From: an uncultured Methanomicrobiales archaeon
GTDB taxonomy: Archaea; Thermoplasmatota; Thermoplasmata; Methanomassiliicoccales; Methanomethylophilaceae
Assembly (NCBI GenBank): GCA_937892275.1
Contig: CALAVG010000223.1
Span: 1-45,932, forward strand
Reading direction: 5' to 3'
Length of the DNA stretch: 45,932 nucleotides
The notes under the pieces are model-generated. The model was not told the DNA's origin and ran no database searches. It saw only the letters and a list, made by a program, of their open reading frames with translations. The translations under genes were made by a program, and so were the position numbers. This document shows, piece by piece, positions 7,778 to 15,365 of this stretch. Positions within the stretch are counted from its first letter, which is position 1. Each line of letters opens with the position of its first letter.

Positions 7778-9142
7778 ATGGAACAGAAGACGCTAATAGC
7801 CGTTGTTGCAGTGGTCGTTGTGGCCGCTGTAGCGGTAGGTGCATTCATCATGATGAACAACGGCGGATCCAACTCGGACGAGCCCGAGTACATCACAGAC
7901 AGCGATTACAACAGACTTCTTGTCTTTGGAAACGTCAATAATGACAACTATCTCGATCAGAAGGATCTGAAAATGCTTGAGGGCATGGTCGATGGATCCT
8001 ATTCCGGATGGTCCATCAAAGATCACCCCTATGCAGATGTCAACACCGATGGAAAAGTCGACTCTGCTGACATAACACTTCTCAAAAAATTCCTCAATGG
8101 CGAATCTGCCACAATGTATTACCTCGATTGGAACCTCGAGATCAACAGTGTTCCCTTCCCTCTAAAGGGAAATGTAGCAGTCCCCTATGATTCATCACTC
8201 TGGATCGGACAGATCGTCGGATTCTACGATGATGTTGTTTACATGTCCCGTAACGTTGAGTTCGTCAAGAACCTGAGAGAGGACATGTTCCCCGGTGCAG
8301 CCGAGAGGATCGAGGCACAGGGTGGAACACAGAAGTATGCGTACGACGTCGAGAGATGTCTTGCAGCGGATGTCAAGATTGCACTCGGAGACACTAACGC
8401 TCTCCCCACAACGACCATCGATAAACTCGAGAAGGCTGGAATCAGTGCTGTCCTGCTCCCAGAGAACAGGGAGCACAACGGACTCAACTGGTCCAACTCC
8501 GTCATCACCCTTGGTGTCATGATGAACAAACAGGAGAACACTAAAGAATACATCACATACCTTGAGGATGTCTCCACCCAGATTGAGAAAGCTGTCGAGG
8601 AGGCAACAAAGGCAAAGGAACAGAAATCCTACCTGCTGGTATACTGTGACCCTTACGAGCCCGGATGGTATGTGGATATCAGGGGAGTCGACCCCGAACT
8701 CTACGGAGATGTCGTCACCTGTGAGAAGCTTCCTCTCTACAGTGCGATGGATCCTCAGGGAGATGGATACATCCAGACCAGCGTTGAGAACATCCTTGCG
8801 ATTGATCCTGAAGTTATCATTTTCTCTACATGGGGGCCCTTCATGGAGGACTACACCATAGATGAATACAAGGCACTCGTTCACGAGAAGCTCGATTACT
8901 TGAAGGAGTCTAAGGCATACAAGACCGGTCAGTGTTACTCGATTTCTTATGAGGTCTACGGAACCCTTCCCGGCATTGCAGGACTCATTTACCTCGGATC
9001 ACAAATCTGGCCTGATCTCTTCGATGAGGAGGAGGGACTGGAATACATCCAGGAGTACTTCGACAAGTTCACAGCTATCAGCGGAACTGATGTACGTACT
9101 GTCACCAGTCTCTTGCCTCTGACTCAGGAAGATATTGCCTGA
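7778..9142 (+). CDS. ABC importer substrate-binding protein with N-terminal dockerin module
   Basis: A 454-residue anchored extracellular protein. Residues ~5-26 form a hydrophobic helix without a lipobox cysteine, so it is probably a membrane anchor. Residues ~45-110 contain two dockerin type I repeats with calcium-loop patterns, NVNNDNYLDQKDL and DVNTDGKVDSADI. After these comes a class III (siderophore/cobalamin type, helical backbone) binding domain: YDVERCLAADVKIALGDTNALP, a long helix with VEEATKAKEQ, and the second lobe with NILAIDPEVIIFSTWG. The permease and ATPase follow at once, which supports a metal-chelate substrate (iron siderophore, haem or corrinoid). The dockerin could bind a cohesin protein or stabilise the anchor. 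Substrate and partner are unknown. Confidence 0.85.
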   Translation: MEQKTLIAVVAVVVVAAVAVGAFIMMNNGGSNSDEPEYITDSDYNRLLVFGNVNNDNYLDQKDLKMLEGMVDGSYSGWSIKDHPYADVNTDGKVDSADITLLKKFLNGESATMYYLDWNLEINSVPFPLKGNVAVPYDSSLWIGQIVGFYDDVVYMSRNVEFVKNLREDMFPGAAERIEAQGGTQKYAYDVERCLAADVKIALGDTNALPTTTIDKLEKAGISAVLLPENREHNGLNWSNSVITLGVMMNKQENTKEYITYLEDVSTQIEKAVEEATKAKEQKSYLLVYCDPYEPGWYVDIRGVDPELYGDVVTCEKLPLYSAMDPQGDGYIQTSVENILAIDPEVIIFSTWGPFMEDYTIDEYKALVHEKLDYLKESKAYKTGQCYSISYEVYGTLPGIAGLIYLGSQIWPDLFDEEEGLEYIQEYFDKFTAISGTDVRTVTSLLPLTQEDIA

Positions 9143-9150
9143 AACTTTTA

Positions 9151-9170
9151 AGGTCCCTCTAGGGGGACCT
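9151..9170 (+). terminator. Intra-operon hairpin between binding protein and permease
   Basis: AGGTCCC-TCTAGG-GGGACCT begins 9 bases after the SBP stop. It may lower read-through into the permease or protect the SBP mRNA end, so that the binding protein is made in excess. Confidence 0.45.
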
Positions 9171-9191
9171 ACCTCTTCTCATAGAGGTGAA

Positions 9192-10331
9192 ATGATGAGA
9201 GAGTTCAATCTGGCCGATGATAAACTTTTGAGTAAATCAGTCATCGAAGCCGTTGATAGTTGGGATGAACCAGTATCCAATGATTCAGGTCTTGGAGCCA
9301 CGGTTCATGCCTATATGCGCAACCGTAGATGGAAATACATCTTTGTATCCATTTGTCTAATCGCAATTGTGTTGGTTGCAGGATATACTGTTACCATTGG
9401 GAGTGTTGCCATAACATTTGTCGAGGCCTATGAGACTATGTGGAATCACATCACGGGCAACATCATCGATACAAAATTTGATTATGTGGTCTGGGATCTC
9501 CGTATGCCCCGTGTTATTGGGGGTATATTTGCCGGTATCGGTCTGGCAATCTGTGGAGTTGTAATGCAGAACACCTTGAAGAACCCCCTTGCCGACCCAT
9601 ATACTACAGGAGTATCGTCCGGAGCATCAATGGGTGCAACTTTGACCCTCGCTGTTTTCGGAGGAGCTCTCGGTTCCTGGTATGGGGCAATCGGAGCATT
9701 CGTGTTCGCTCTGGTACCTGTTGTAATCATGATTGCTATCACTAAGATGAAGGATGCTTCTCCTACCACAATGGTAATGGCTGGTATCGGAATTATGTAC
9801 ATCTTCAATGCAATCACGACAATGATGATGATGACGATGGACTCGCAGACAATGCAGGCCATCTACAATTGGCAGGTCGGAACATTGGATCTGCTGACTT
9901 GGGATCAGATACCTGTCTTGCTAATCGTGGTCCTCATCGGAGTAATTATAAGCATGTTGATCGCTGGCAAGCTCAACGTTCTAGCTACTGGTGATGAGAG
10001 TGCCAAAGCACTGGGTATCGATGCAGACAAGATGCGTACGTGGTGTCTCATTTTGGTCGGAGTCATCTCTGCAGCCGTTGTAGCGTTCACCGGATTGATA
10101 GGATTCGTCGGTTTGGTGGCACCTCATATAACGAGGCTTTTCATCGGTTCAGACAATAAGTTTCTGATTCCTGCGGCCGGAGTGTTTGGCGGTATGCTAA
10201 TGATAATCGCTGATGCTATCGGAAGGACCATACTGTTCCCGGAGGTCGTGCAGGTCGGAGTAATTATGTCCTTCATCGGAGGGCCCGTGTTCCTTGCACT
10301 GCTGCTCGGATCCAAGAAGAAGATGTGGTGA
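9192..10331 (+). CDS. FecCD-type ABC transporter permease
   Basis: A 379-residue membrane protein of the BtuC/FecCD family, the pore of a metal-chelate or corrinoid importer. The first ~50 residues are cytoplasmic and charged; then about 9-10 membrane segments follow. Family marks: WDLRMPRVIGGIFAGIGLAICGVVMQNTLKNPLADP (read in two parts, residues ~100-135), ATGDESAKALGID with the L-loop that contacts the ATPase (~265-280), and GLIGFVGLVAPHITR (~305-319). GAGGTGA precedes tandem ATGs at 9192 and 9195; the first is used here. The ATPase gene starts two bases after the stop. Confidence 0.92.
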   Translation: MMREFNLADDKLLSKSVIEAVDSWDEPVSNDSGLGATVHAYMRNRRWKYIFVSICLIAIVLVAGYTVTIGSVAITFVEAYETMWNHITGNIIDTKFDYVVWDLRMPRVIGGIFAGIGLAICGVVMQNTLKNPLADPYTTGVSSGASMGATLTLAVFGGALGSWYGAIGAFVFALVPVVIMIAITKMKDASPTTMVMAGIGIMYIFNAITTMMMMTMDSQTMQAIYNWQVGTLDLLTWDQIPVLLIVVLIGVIISMLIAGKLNVLATGDESAKALGIDADKMRTWCLILVGVISAAVVAFTGLIGFVGLVAPHITRLFIGSDNKFLIPAAGVFGGMLMIIADAIGRTILFPEVVQVGVIMSFIGGPVFLALLLGSKKKMW

Positions 10332-10333
10332 TC

Positions 10334-11227
10334 ATGACAGAGATTGTATTGGATAATGTAACGTTCGGATACACTGAGGATCATCCCATCATTCAGAACA
10401 TCAGCCTTAAAATTGATGAGCCAGGACTTTATTGCATACTTGGACCAAATGGAGTCGGAAAGTCGACTCTTGTTAAGTGCGTGAACAAGATCCTGGTACC
10501 TACCTCGGGAACGGTGACGATTGATGGCAAGGATATCACCGAGATGACACATGCTGAGATCTCCAAATATATCGGTTATGTACCCGTAGCCACCAATGAG
10601 GCTTTTGCCATGTCTGTCTTGGATACAATCATGGTGGGAAGGTACAATCACCGCAGATGGGGATCCGAGAAAGTGGATCTGGAGATGGTCTACCGTGCAA
10701 TGAAGTTGCTCCGCATCAGAAACCTGGCCAATAGGAATTTCAATGCTCTGTCCGCCGGACAGCATCAGAAAGTATCCATCGCAAGAGGTATCGTTCAGGA
10801 GACGCCTGTTCTTATCCTCGATGAGCCCACTGCGAATCTGGACATTAAATACCAGGTGTATGTCATCGAGTTGCTCAGGGCTTTCGCCGAGAAGAAAGGT
10901 GTCGCTGTTCTCACGATCAGTCACGATTTGAACATTACTGCAAAGTATGCGCATAAGATCATTATGCTTGCAAGGCCTGGTGTGGTATACAAAGTCGGAA
11001 CCCCACAAGAGGTAATAACCAAAGATAACGTCGAAAACGTTTACGGTATCGAGTGCGAGGTCACGGACCATGATGGATACCCGTTGTTAGTGTTCGGTGG
11101 GGCTTTGGTTGATGACGATGACTCTGTCTTTGATGGAGCCTTCGAAAAAGAGGGAGGTTTTTGGTTTTCACTTAAGAACCTCTTAAAATCAGACTTAAAG
11201 CGTCACCGCAACGAAAAGAAAGAGTGA
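10334..11227 (+). CDS. FecE/BtuD-type ABC transporter ATP-binding protein
   Basis: A 297-residue ATPase that powers the preceding permease. Walker A GPNGVGKST (~36-44), Q-loop near YVPVATNEAF, signature LSAGQHQKVSIARG (~140), Walker B VLILDEPTANLD (~159-170) and the switch histidine in TISHDLN are all present. The last ~50 residues, after the usual end near YGIECEV, are acidic then basic (VDDDDSVFDGAFEKEGG to HRNEKKE) and not part of the conserved domain. Operon order SBP-permease-ATPase is complete. The signature has AG in place of the usual SGG (LSAGQ), a common variant. Confidence 0.93.
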   Translation: MTEIVLDNVTFGYTEDHPIIQNISLKIDEPGLYCILGPNGVGKSTLVKCVNKILVPTSGTVTIDGKDITEMTHAEISKYIGYVPVATNEAFAMSVLDTIMVGRYNHRRWGSEKVDLEMVYRAMKLLRIRNLANRNFNALSAGQHQKVSIARGIVQETPVLILDEPTANLDIKYQVYVIELLRAFAEKKGVAVLTISHDLNITAKYAHKIIMLARPGVVYKVGTPQEVITKDNVENVYGIECEVTDHDGYPLLVFGGALVDDDDSVFDGAFEKEGGFWFSLKNLLKSDLKRHRNEKKE

Positions 11228-11245
11228 TTTCCTTAAAAACAAACA

Positions 11246-11264
11246 CGGGCGGTTCACCCGCCCG
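11246..11264 (+). terminator. Shared hairpin between the importer operon and ADTH synthase
   Basis: CGGGCGG-TTCAC-CCGCCCG is a perfect seven-pair stem between two convergent genes and can end transcription from both sides. Confidence 0.6.
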
Positions 11265-11284
11265 GTCTTAAGAATATAATGCTC

Positions 11285-12076
11285 TCATCTGAGATGCTTC
11301 TGTGCCTCCTCCACTGTGGCCCCGTGAAGGACTATATCGGATACTGCGCTCATCATTCCGCGCACGTTCTTGTGCTGGAAGATGTTCCTTCCCATGGATA
11401 CTCCGTGTCCTCCGGCCTCCAGCGAGTCGTGGACCATGTTCAGCACATCGAGGTCCGAATTCATCTTGGGTCCTCCGGCGATGACCACAGGTACGACGGT
11501 TCCCTTTACGACCTCCCTGAACGACTCGATGTCCCCTGTATAGCTACATTTGACTATATCGGCACCGAGCTCTGTCGCTACCCTTGCGGCATGTGCTATC
11601 GCCTGGGGGTCGAACGAATCCTTGATCTTGGGTCCGCGGGGGTATGTCATCGCGATAAGCGGCATTCCCCACTGGCGGCACTTCCTGGAGACCATTCCCA
11701 TGTCTGACAGCATCTGAGGCTCGCACTCAGCACCGACGTTGATGTGTATGGAGACAGCGTCAGCTCCCATCGCCAGGGCCTCCTCGACTGTTGCGACGAG
11801 GACCTTGTTGTTGGAGTTCACACCGATATCTGTGGATGCGGAAAGGTGCAGGATGAGACCGACATCGTGTCCCGATGTCCTATGACCCAGAGGGACGATT
11901 CCCTTGTGCATCAGGACGGCCGTTGCCCCTCCTTCCACAACATCGTTGACAGTGGTCTTCATGTCCGTGAGACCTGCGATAGGCCCTACGCTTATTCCGT
12001 GGTCCAAGGGTACGATAACCGCGTTCCCGCTCTCTCTGTCCATTATCCTTTCGATCCTGATGTTCTTTCCGTACAT
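11285..12076 (-). CDS. 2-amino-3,7-dideoxy-D-threo-hept-6-ulosonate synthase (ADTH synthase)
   Basis: A 263-residue class I aldolase-family protein. In methanogens ADTH synthase (MJ0400 type) condenses a 6-deoxy-5-ketofructose phosphate with aspartate semialdehyde in the archaeal route to dehydroquinate and aromatic amino acids. VPLDHGISVGPIAGL (about 23-37) is the MJ0400-like form of the aldolase start rather than the fructose-bisphosphate aldolase form. AMTYPRG carries the catalytic tyrosine and ADIVKCSYTGD the Schiff-base lysine (~175). The ATG at 12076 follows GGTGA; a longer frame to 12103 has no site. Fructose-bisphosphate aldolase remains an alternative. A palindrome lies at the predicted transcription start. 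Confidence 0.82.
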   Translation of the reverse strand: MYGKNIRIERIMDRESGNAVIVPLDHGISVGPIAGLTDMKTTVNDVVEGGATAVLMHKGIVPLGHRTSGHDVGLILHLSASTDIGVNSNNKVLVATVEEALAMGADAVSIHINVGAECEPQMLSDMGMVSRKCRQWGMPLIAMTYPRGPKIKDSFDPQAIAHAARVATELGADIVKCSYTGDIESFREVVKGTVVPVVIAGGPKMNSDLDVLNMVHDSLEAGGHGVSMGRNIFQHKNVRGMMSAVSDIVLHGATVEEAQKHLR

Positions 12077-12085
12077 TTTTGTCAC

Positions 12086-12104
12086 CGTGCTACGTGTTAG
12101 CACG
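12086..12104 (-). promoter_or_regulatory. Operator-like palindrome at the ADTH synthase start point
   Basis: CGTGCTA-CGTGT-TAGCACG has perfect seven-base arms. It covers the expected start of transcription (about 12098-12101) of the leftward gene, the position of an archaeal repressor site. Confidence 0.5.
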
Positions 12105-12122
12105 CTACACTATATGGATATG

Positions 12123-12130
12123 ATATATAA
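12123..12130 (-). promoter_or_regulatory. TATA box of ADTH synthase
   Basis: Read leftward, TTATATAT lies about 50 bases before the start codon and about 25 bases before the operator-like palindrome. Confidence 0.5.
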
Positions 12131-12170
12131 CCCTTCTGAGTCTTTTGTTCTGTTGACCGCAGTATTCGCC

Positions 12171-12179
12171 CTTTATATT
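12171..12179 (+). promoter_or_regulatory. TATA box of the PD-(D/E)XK gene
   Basis: CTTTATATT about 40 bases before the ATG at 12212; transcription would start near 12200. The 135-base gap is shared with the divergent ADTH synthase promoter. Confidence 0.45.
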
Positions 12180-12211
12180 CTCAAGTTAATCGTTTATGCT
12201 CTGTGTTGTAA

Positions 12212-13201
12212 ATGAGCAAAAACACAGGAAGAAAAAGACAATTCAGAACAGAACCCCATTATAATCAACCGTTCAAGCAGATAATGTCCGACGGAACACT
12301 CACGTCGAACATCCTCGGGGAATTCGTGGAGGAGCTGAAGGGAAGGGATCCCGAATTCATACTGTCATGCCTTGACTTGACAGAAGAGAAGAAGATCAGG
12401 ATGAGGGCTTCCGAATCGTCATCAGTGACTAATGGACCGATTTACAGGGATCTCATCTTCGACGTCAATATACCTGGCGAGAAGGATAAAATCAGGGTCA
12501 TAGTGAATCTGGAGGCTCAATTGGATCCGAATCCTGGATATCCTCTGGAAGCCAGAGCGATGTACTATTTGGGCAGGGCAATCAGCGATCAGAAGGCAGA
12601 TATTGGACATGATTATTCGAAGTTGAGCAAGGTATACTCGATCTGGCTGGTGATGGAACCTCAGACGGGCATGAGCAACACCATAACCAGACACAGGATG
12701 GTCGGCAGTTATGATGACGGTTTTGAATCAACGGTCGGGGTGAAGCCGTGCGATTATGCTGAGATCATCATGGTACATCTGGGAAAATTCGGTGACAAGT
12801 ACCAAACAACTCTGGGTCTTCTGAATACCGTGTTCTCAAATTCCGTTGGTAAGGATGAGAGAATCAGACGTCTTGAGGAAGATTATAAAATCGTGCTTGA
12901 CACATCTGTTTTTGACGAGGTAGAGGAACTCATGGTAAATCTCGACGAGGACTACAAGAGGTACATGACACGCCTTGGAAGAGAAGAAGGTTTAGCTGAA
13001 GGTATGGCCAAAGGTATGGCCAAAGGTGAAATGAAAGGCAAAGCCGAGGAAAGGACAGTGACGGTATCGATCCTTGCTGATAAGGTCATCAAGGACATGG
13101 AGCAGGAGTCCTTATCGTTCGATGCATCATTCGATAGGACCGGTTTCCCCGAGGAGTACCGCAAAGAGGTCAAAGCGGCTGTGGAAGCCAAGGTCAACTG
13201 A
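12212..13201 (+). CDS. PD-(D/E)XK nuclease family transposase-like protein (Rpn/PF12784 type)
   Basis: A 329-residue protein of the Rpn/PD-(D/E)XK 'transposase' group, nucleases that promote recombination rather than acting as classic transposases. YNQPFKQIMSD at the N-terminus, then the core strand RDLIFDVNIP (~74) with the acidic residue and VIVNLEAQ (~95-102), giving D...ExQ in place of ExK, as is usual in this family. GRAISDQK and LSKVYSIWLV follow. Residues ~255-285 contain a low-complexity helix with GMAKGMAKGEMKGKAEE repeats, another family habit. No terminal repeats flank the gene, so it is a resident copy and not a whole element. Two short direct repeats at 13002-13030 make it prone to slippage. 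Confidence 0.85.
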   Translation: MSKNTGRKRQFRTEPHYNQPFKQIMSDGTLTSNILGEFVEELKGRDPEFILSCLDLTEEKKIRMRASESSSVTNGPIYRDLIFDVNIPGEKDKIRVIVNLEAQLDPNPGYPLEARAMYYLGRAISDQKADIGHDYSKLSKVYSIWLVMEPQTGMSNTITRHRMVGSYDDGFESTVGVKPCDYAEIIMVHLGKFGDKYQTTLGLLNTVFSNSVGKDERIRRLEEDYKIVLDTSVFDEVEELMVNLDEDYKRYMTRLGREEGLAEGMAKGMAKGEMKGKAEERTVTVSILADKVIKDMEQESLSFDASFDRTGFPEEYRKEVKAAVEAKVN

Positions 13202-13218
13202 TCGCAATCATTTTTGGG

Positions 13219-13235
13219 GAGGGGTCCGCCCCCTC
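13219..13235 (+). terminator. Hairpin after the PD-(D/E)XK gene
   Basis: GAGGGG-TCCGC-CCCCTC, 18 bases after the stop codon. The T-run lies before rather than after the stem, so this is a weak call. Confidence 0.4.
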
Positions 13236-13259
13236 ACTCTCAAATCCTTCTAAGCAACC

Positions 13260-13267
13260 TTTATAAG
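13260..13267 (+). promoter_or_regulatory. TATA box of the eS6-aIF2gamma-PIN operon
   Basis: TTTATAAG precedes the eS6 ATG by 36 bases; a short leader with AGGTG as ribosome binding site results. Confidence 0.55.
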
Positions 13268-13302
13268 TAACACCTTATTACACGCCTAATACAGGTGTTC
13301 AA

Positions 13303-13701
13303 ATGGCAGAATTCAAAGCTGTTGTTAACGACAAGAAAACCGGTAAGTCATACAATGTGACTGTTTCCGGTCACCACGCGAACTCTCTGATCGGAATCAC
13401 CATCGGAGAGACAGTAGACGGAGTCTTCTTCGGCCTCCCCGAGTACAAGATCAAGATCACAGGCGGATCCGACTCCAACGGTACCCCCATGAGGAAGGAC
13501 CTCCCCGGAAACAAGAGGATCAAGCTCCTGCTTTCCGACGGAAAGGGATTCCACGAGAGGTACGACGGAGAGAGGAAGAGGACCGCAATCCGCGGTAACG
13601 CAATCTCCGCCGAGATCGTCCAGATCAACGCCGTCATCGAAGAGTACGGACCCAAGTCCATCGAGGAGTGTCTCAACCCCGAGGCACCCGCGGAGAACTG
13701 A
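13303..13701 (+). CDS. rps6e: Ribosomal protein S6e
   Basis: A 132-residue small-subunit protein. FKAVVNDKKTGKSYNVTVSG starts the conserved barrel; the central block ITGGSDSNGTPMRKDLPGNK (~59-78) is the family signature. It is the short archaeal form without the long phosphorylated tail of eukaryotic S6. The stop codon overlaps the start of the aIF2-gamma gene by one base, a coupling widespread among archaea. AGGTGTTCAA precedes the ATG. Confidence 0.95.
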   Translation: MAEFKAVVNDKKTGKSYNVTVSGHHANSLIGITIGETVDGVFFGLPEYKIKITGGSDSNGTPMRKDLPGNKRIKLLLSDGKGFHERYDGERKRTAIRGNAISAEIVQINAVIEEYGPKSIEECLNPEAPAEN

Positions 13702-14939
13702 TGAAAGTCCCAAAGCAGCCCGAGATCAACATCGGGATGATCGGTCACGTCGACCACGGTAAGACCACTCTTACCAAGGCTCTCTCCGGAGAGTGGACCG
13801 ACCGTCACTCCGAGGAATTGAAGAGAGGAATCTCGATCCGTCTCGGGTACGCAGACGTAGCATTCTACAAGTGTCCTGAGTGTCAGGGCGCCGCAGCTTA
13901 CGGAACCAGCAAGAAGTGTAAGAACTGCGGTGCGGATGCAGAGTATCTGAGAGCAGTGTCCTTCGTGGATGCTCCCGGGCACGAGACCCTGATGGCAACG
14001 ATGCTGTCGGGAGCCGCCCTCATGGACGGAGCGCTTCTTCTGGTCGCAGCCAACGAGAAGTGTCCCCAGCCCCAGACAAAGGAGCATCTGATGGCGCTGT
14101 CGATCATCGGAATCGACAAGATCATCATCGTTCAGAACAAGATCGACATCGTGACCAGGGAACAGGCCATCGAGAACTACAAGCAGATCAAGGAATTCGT
14201 GAAGGGAACCATCGCGGAGAACGCCCCGATCATACCGATCTCGGCCAACCGCGGAGTGAACATCGACATGCTGATCCAGGCGATCGAGGACAACATCGTC
14301 GCCAAGATCAAGAGGAATGCAAAGGCATCGCCTCTGATGCACGTCGCACGTTCCTTCGACATCAACTCGCCTGGTACCAAGCCGGAGGACCTCAAGGGAG
14401 GAGTCCTGGGAGGAACACTCATCCAGGGAACCCTGAAGGTCGGCGACGAGATCGAGATCTCCCCCGGAAGGAAGACCGAGATCGCAGGCAAACCGGTGTA
14501 CGAGAGGATCACCGCAACCGTGACATCCCTCGAGGCCGGAGGACGTTCCGTCAAGTCCGTTGTCCCCGGAGGACTCATCGCCATCGGAACCGGATTGGAT
14601 GCTTCCATCACGAAGTCCGACGGATTGACCGGAAGGGTCATCGGAATACCCGGTGAGCTTCCCGCTGTCGTTCACGACTTCAAGATGAAGACCACCCTTC
14701 TCGACCGTGTCGTCGGTTCCTCTGCAGAGCTTTCCGTTGAGGACATCAAGAGCAACGAGCCCTTGATGCTCAGCGTAGGTACCGCTACGACGGTAGGTGT
14801 CGTCAAGAGTGCCAGGAACGGTTCTGCCGAGGTCGTACTGAAGATTCCGGTGTGCATCCTGCCCGGACAGAGGGTCGCTATCTCAAGAAGGATCTCCAAC
14901 AAATGGAGACTCATCGGATACGGTATCGTAGACCAGTGA
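13701..14939 (+). CDS. eif2g: Translation initiation factor aIF2, gamma subunit
   Basis: A 412-residue GTPase that carries Met-tRNAi to the small subunit as core of the aIF2 heterotrimer. G1 GHVDHGKTTL (~15-24), G3 DAPGHE, G4 NKID and a switch region RGISIRLGYAD are present. A zinc ribbon with two CxxC knuckles, CPEC and CKNC (~58-76), is specific to the gamma subunit among EF-Tu relatives. Domains II and III run to RLIGYGIVDQ. The ATG at 13701 overlaps the eS6 stop; an upstream in-frame start at 13668 lies inside eS6 and is not used. Confidence 0.97.
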   Translation: MKVPKQPEINIGMIGHVDHGKTTLTKALSGEWTDRHSEELKRGISIRLGYADVAFYKCPECQGAAAYGTSKKCKNCGADAEYLRAVSFVDAPGHETLMATMLSGAALMDGALLLVAANEKCPQPQTKEHLMALSIIGIDKIIIVQNKIDIVTREQAIENYKQIKEFVKGTIAENAPIIPISANRGVNIDMLIQAIEDNIVAKIKRNAKASPLMHVARSFDINSPGTKPEDLKGGVLGGTLIQGTLKVGDEIEISPGRKTEIAGKPVYERITATVTSLEAGGRSVKSVVPGGLIAIGTGLDASITKSDGLTGRVIGIPGELPAVVHDFKMKTTLLDRVVGSSAELSVEDIKSNEPLMLSVGTATTVGVVKSARNGSAEVVLKIPVCILPGQRVAISRRISNKWRLIGYGIVDQ

Positions 14940-14943
14940 GATC

Positions 14944-15312
14944 ATGCAGACCGTCGTGCTCGACACAAACGCCTTACTCATGCCTTTTGAGATCAAGATG
15001 AATCTCGACCTCGCCCTGAGGGATCTCCTCGGCGAGGTCAGGATCATCGTTCCCGGACCATTGGTAGGGGAATTGAAGCATATGGACCACAGATATGCTA
15101 AAGCCGCCCTTGCACTTGCTCGTAAGTACGAGATCATCCCCACTGAATACACAGGCGACAACGCCGTCGTGGAGATGGCCGCAAGGACCGGGGGTTATGT
15201 TCTTACCAACGACAAGGAGCTCAGGAGGAGACTCAGAAAGGAAGGGGTCCCCATAATCATGCTCCGTTCAGGTACCCATCTCATCATCGACTCCTATCAG
15301 GGCGATGAGTGA
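14944..15312 (+). CDS. PIN-domain protein (Fcf1/Utp24-like)
   Basis: A 122-residue PIN nuclease fold. Acidic metal ligands are visible in VVLDTNALL (D7), GEL (~43), and LTNDKELRRRL (~93). In archaea a PIN protein commonly follows eS6-aIF2gamma and is related to Fcf1/Utp24, which cleaves pre-rRNA; VapC-like toxin action is a less likely alternative because no antitoxin gene adjoins it. It begins four bases after the aIF2-gamma stop and belongs to the same operon. A role in rRNA or tRNA processing is inference from context. Confidence 0.8.
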   Translation: MQTVVLDTNALLMPFEIKMNLDLALRDLLGEVRIIVPGPLVGELKHMDHRYAKAALALARKYEIIPTEYTGDNAVVEMAARTGGYVLTNDKELRRRLRKEGVPIIMLRSGTHLIIDSYQGDE

Positions 15313-15335
15313 ATAATTCCAAAAAGAAGGATGAC

Positions 15336-15353
15336 CGGGACCTTTCGATCCCG
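15336..15353 (+). terminator. Hairpin between convergent PIN and lipase-like genes
   Basis: CGGGA-CCTTTCGA-TCCCG lies in the 53-base gap and could serve both strands. Confidence 0.35.
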
Positions 15354-15365
15354 ATCGGTTTACGA

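Noticed and set aside
12212..13201. A complete insertion sequence around the PD-(D/E)XK gene
   Set aside because: No terminal repeats or target duplications; the gene has a host-like promoter.
13371..14675. 434-residue open frame on the minus strand
   Set aside because: It lies antisense to eS6 and aIF2-gamma, both certain genes, and has the D/V/L-rich look of a mirror frame. No start signal.
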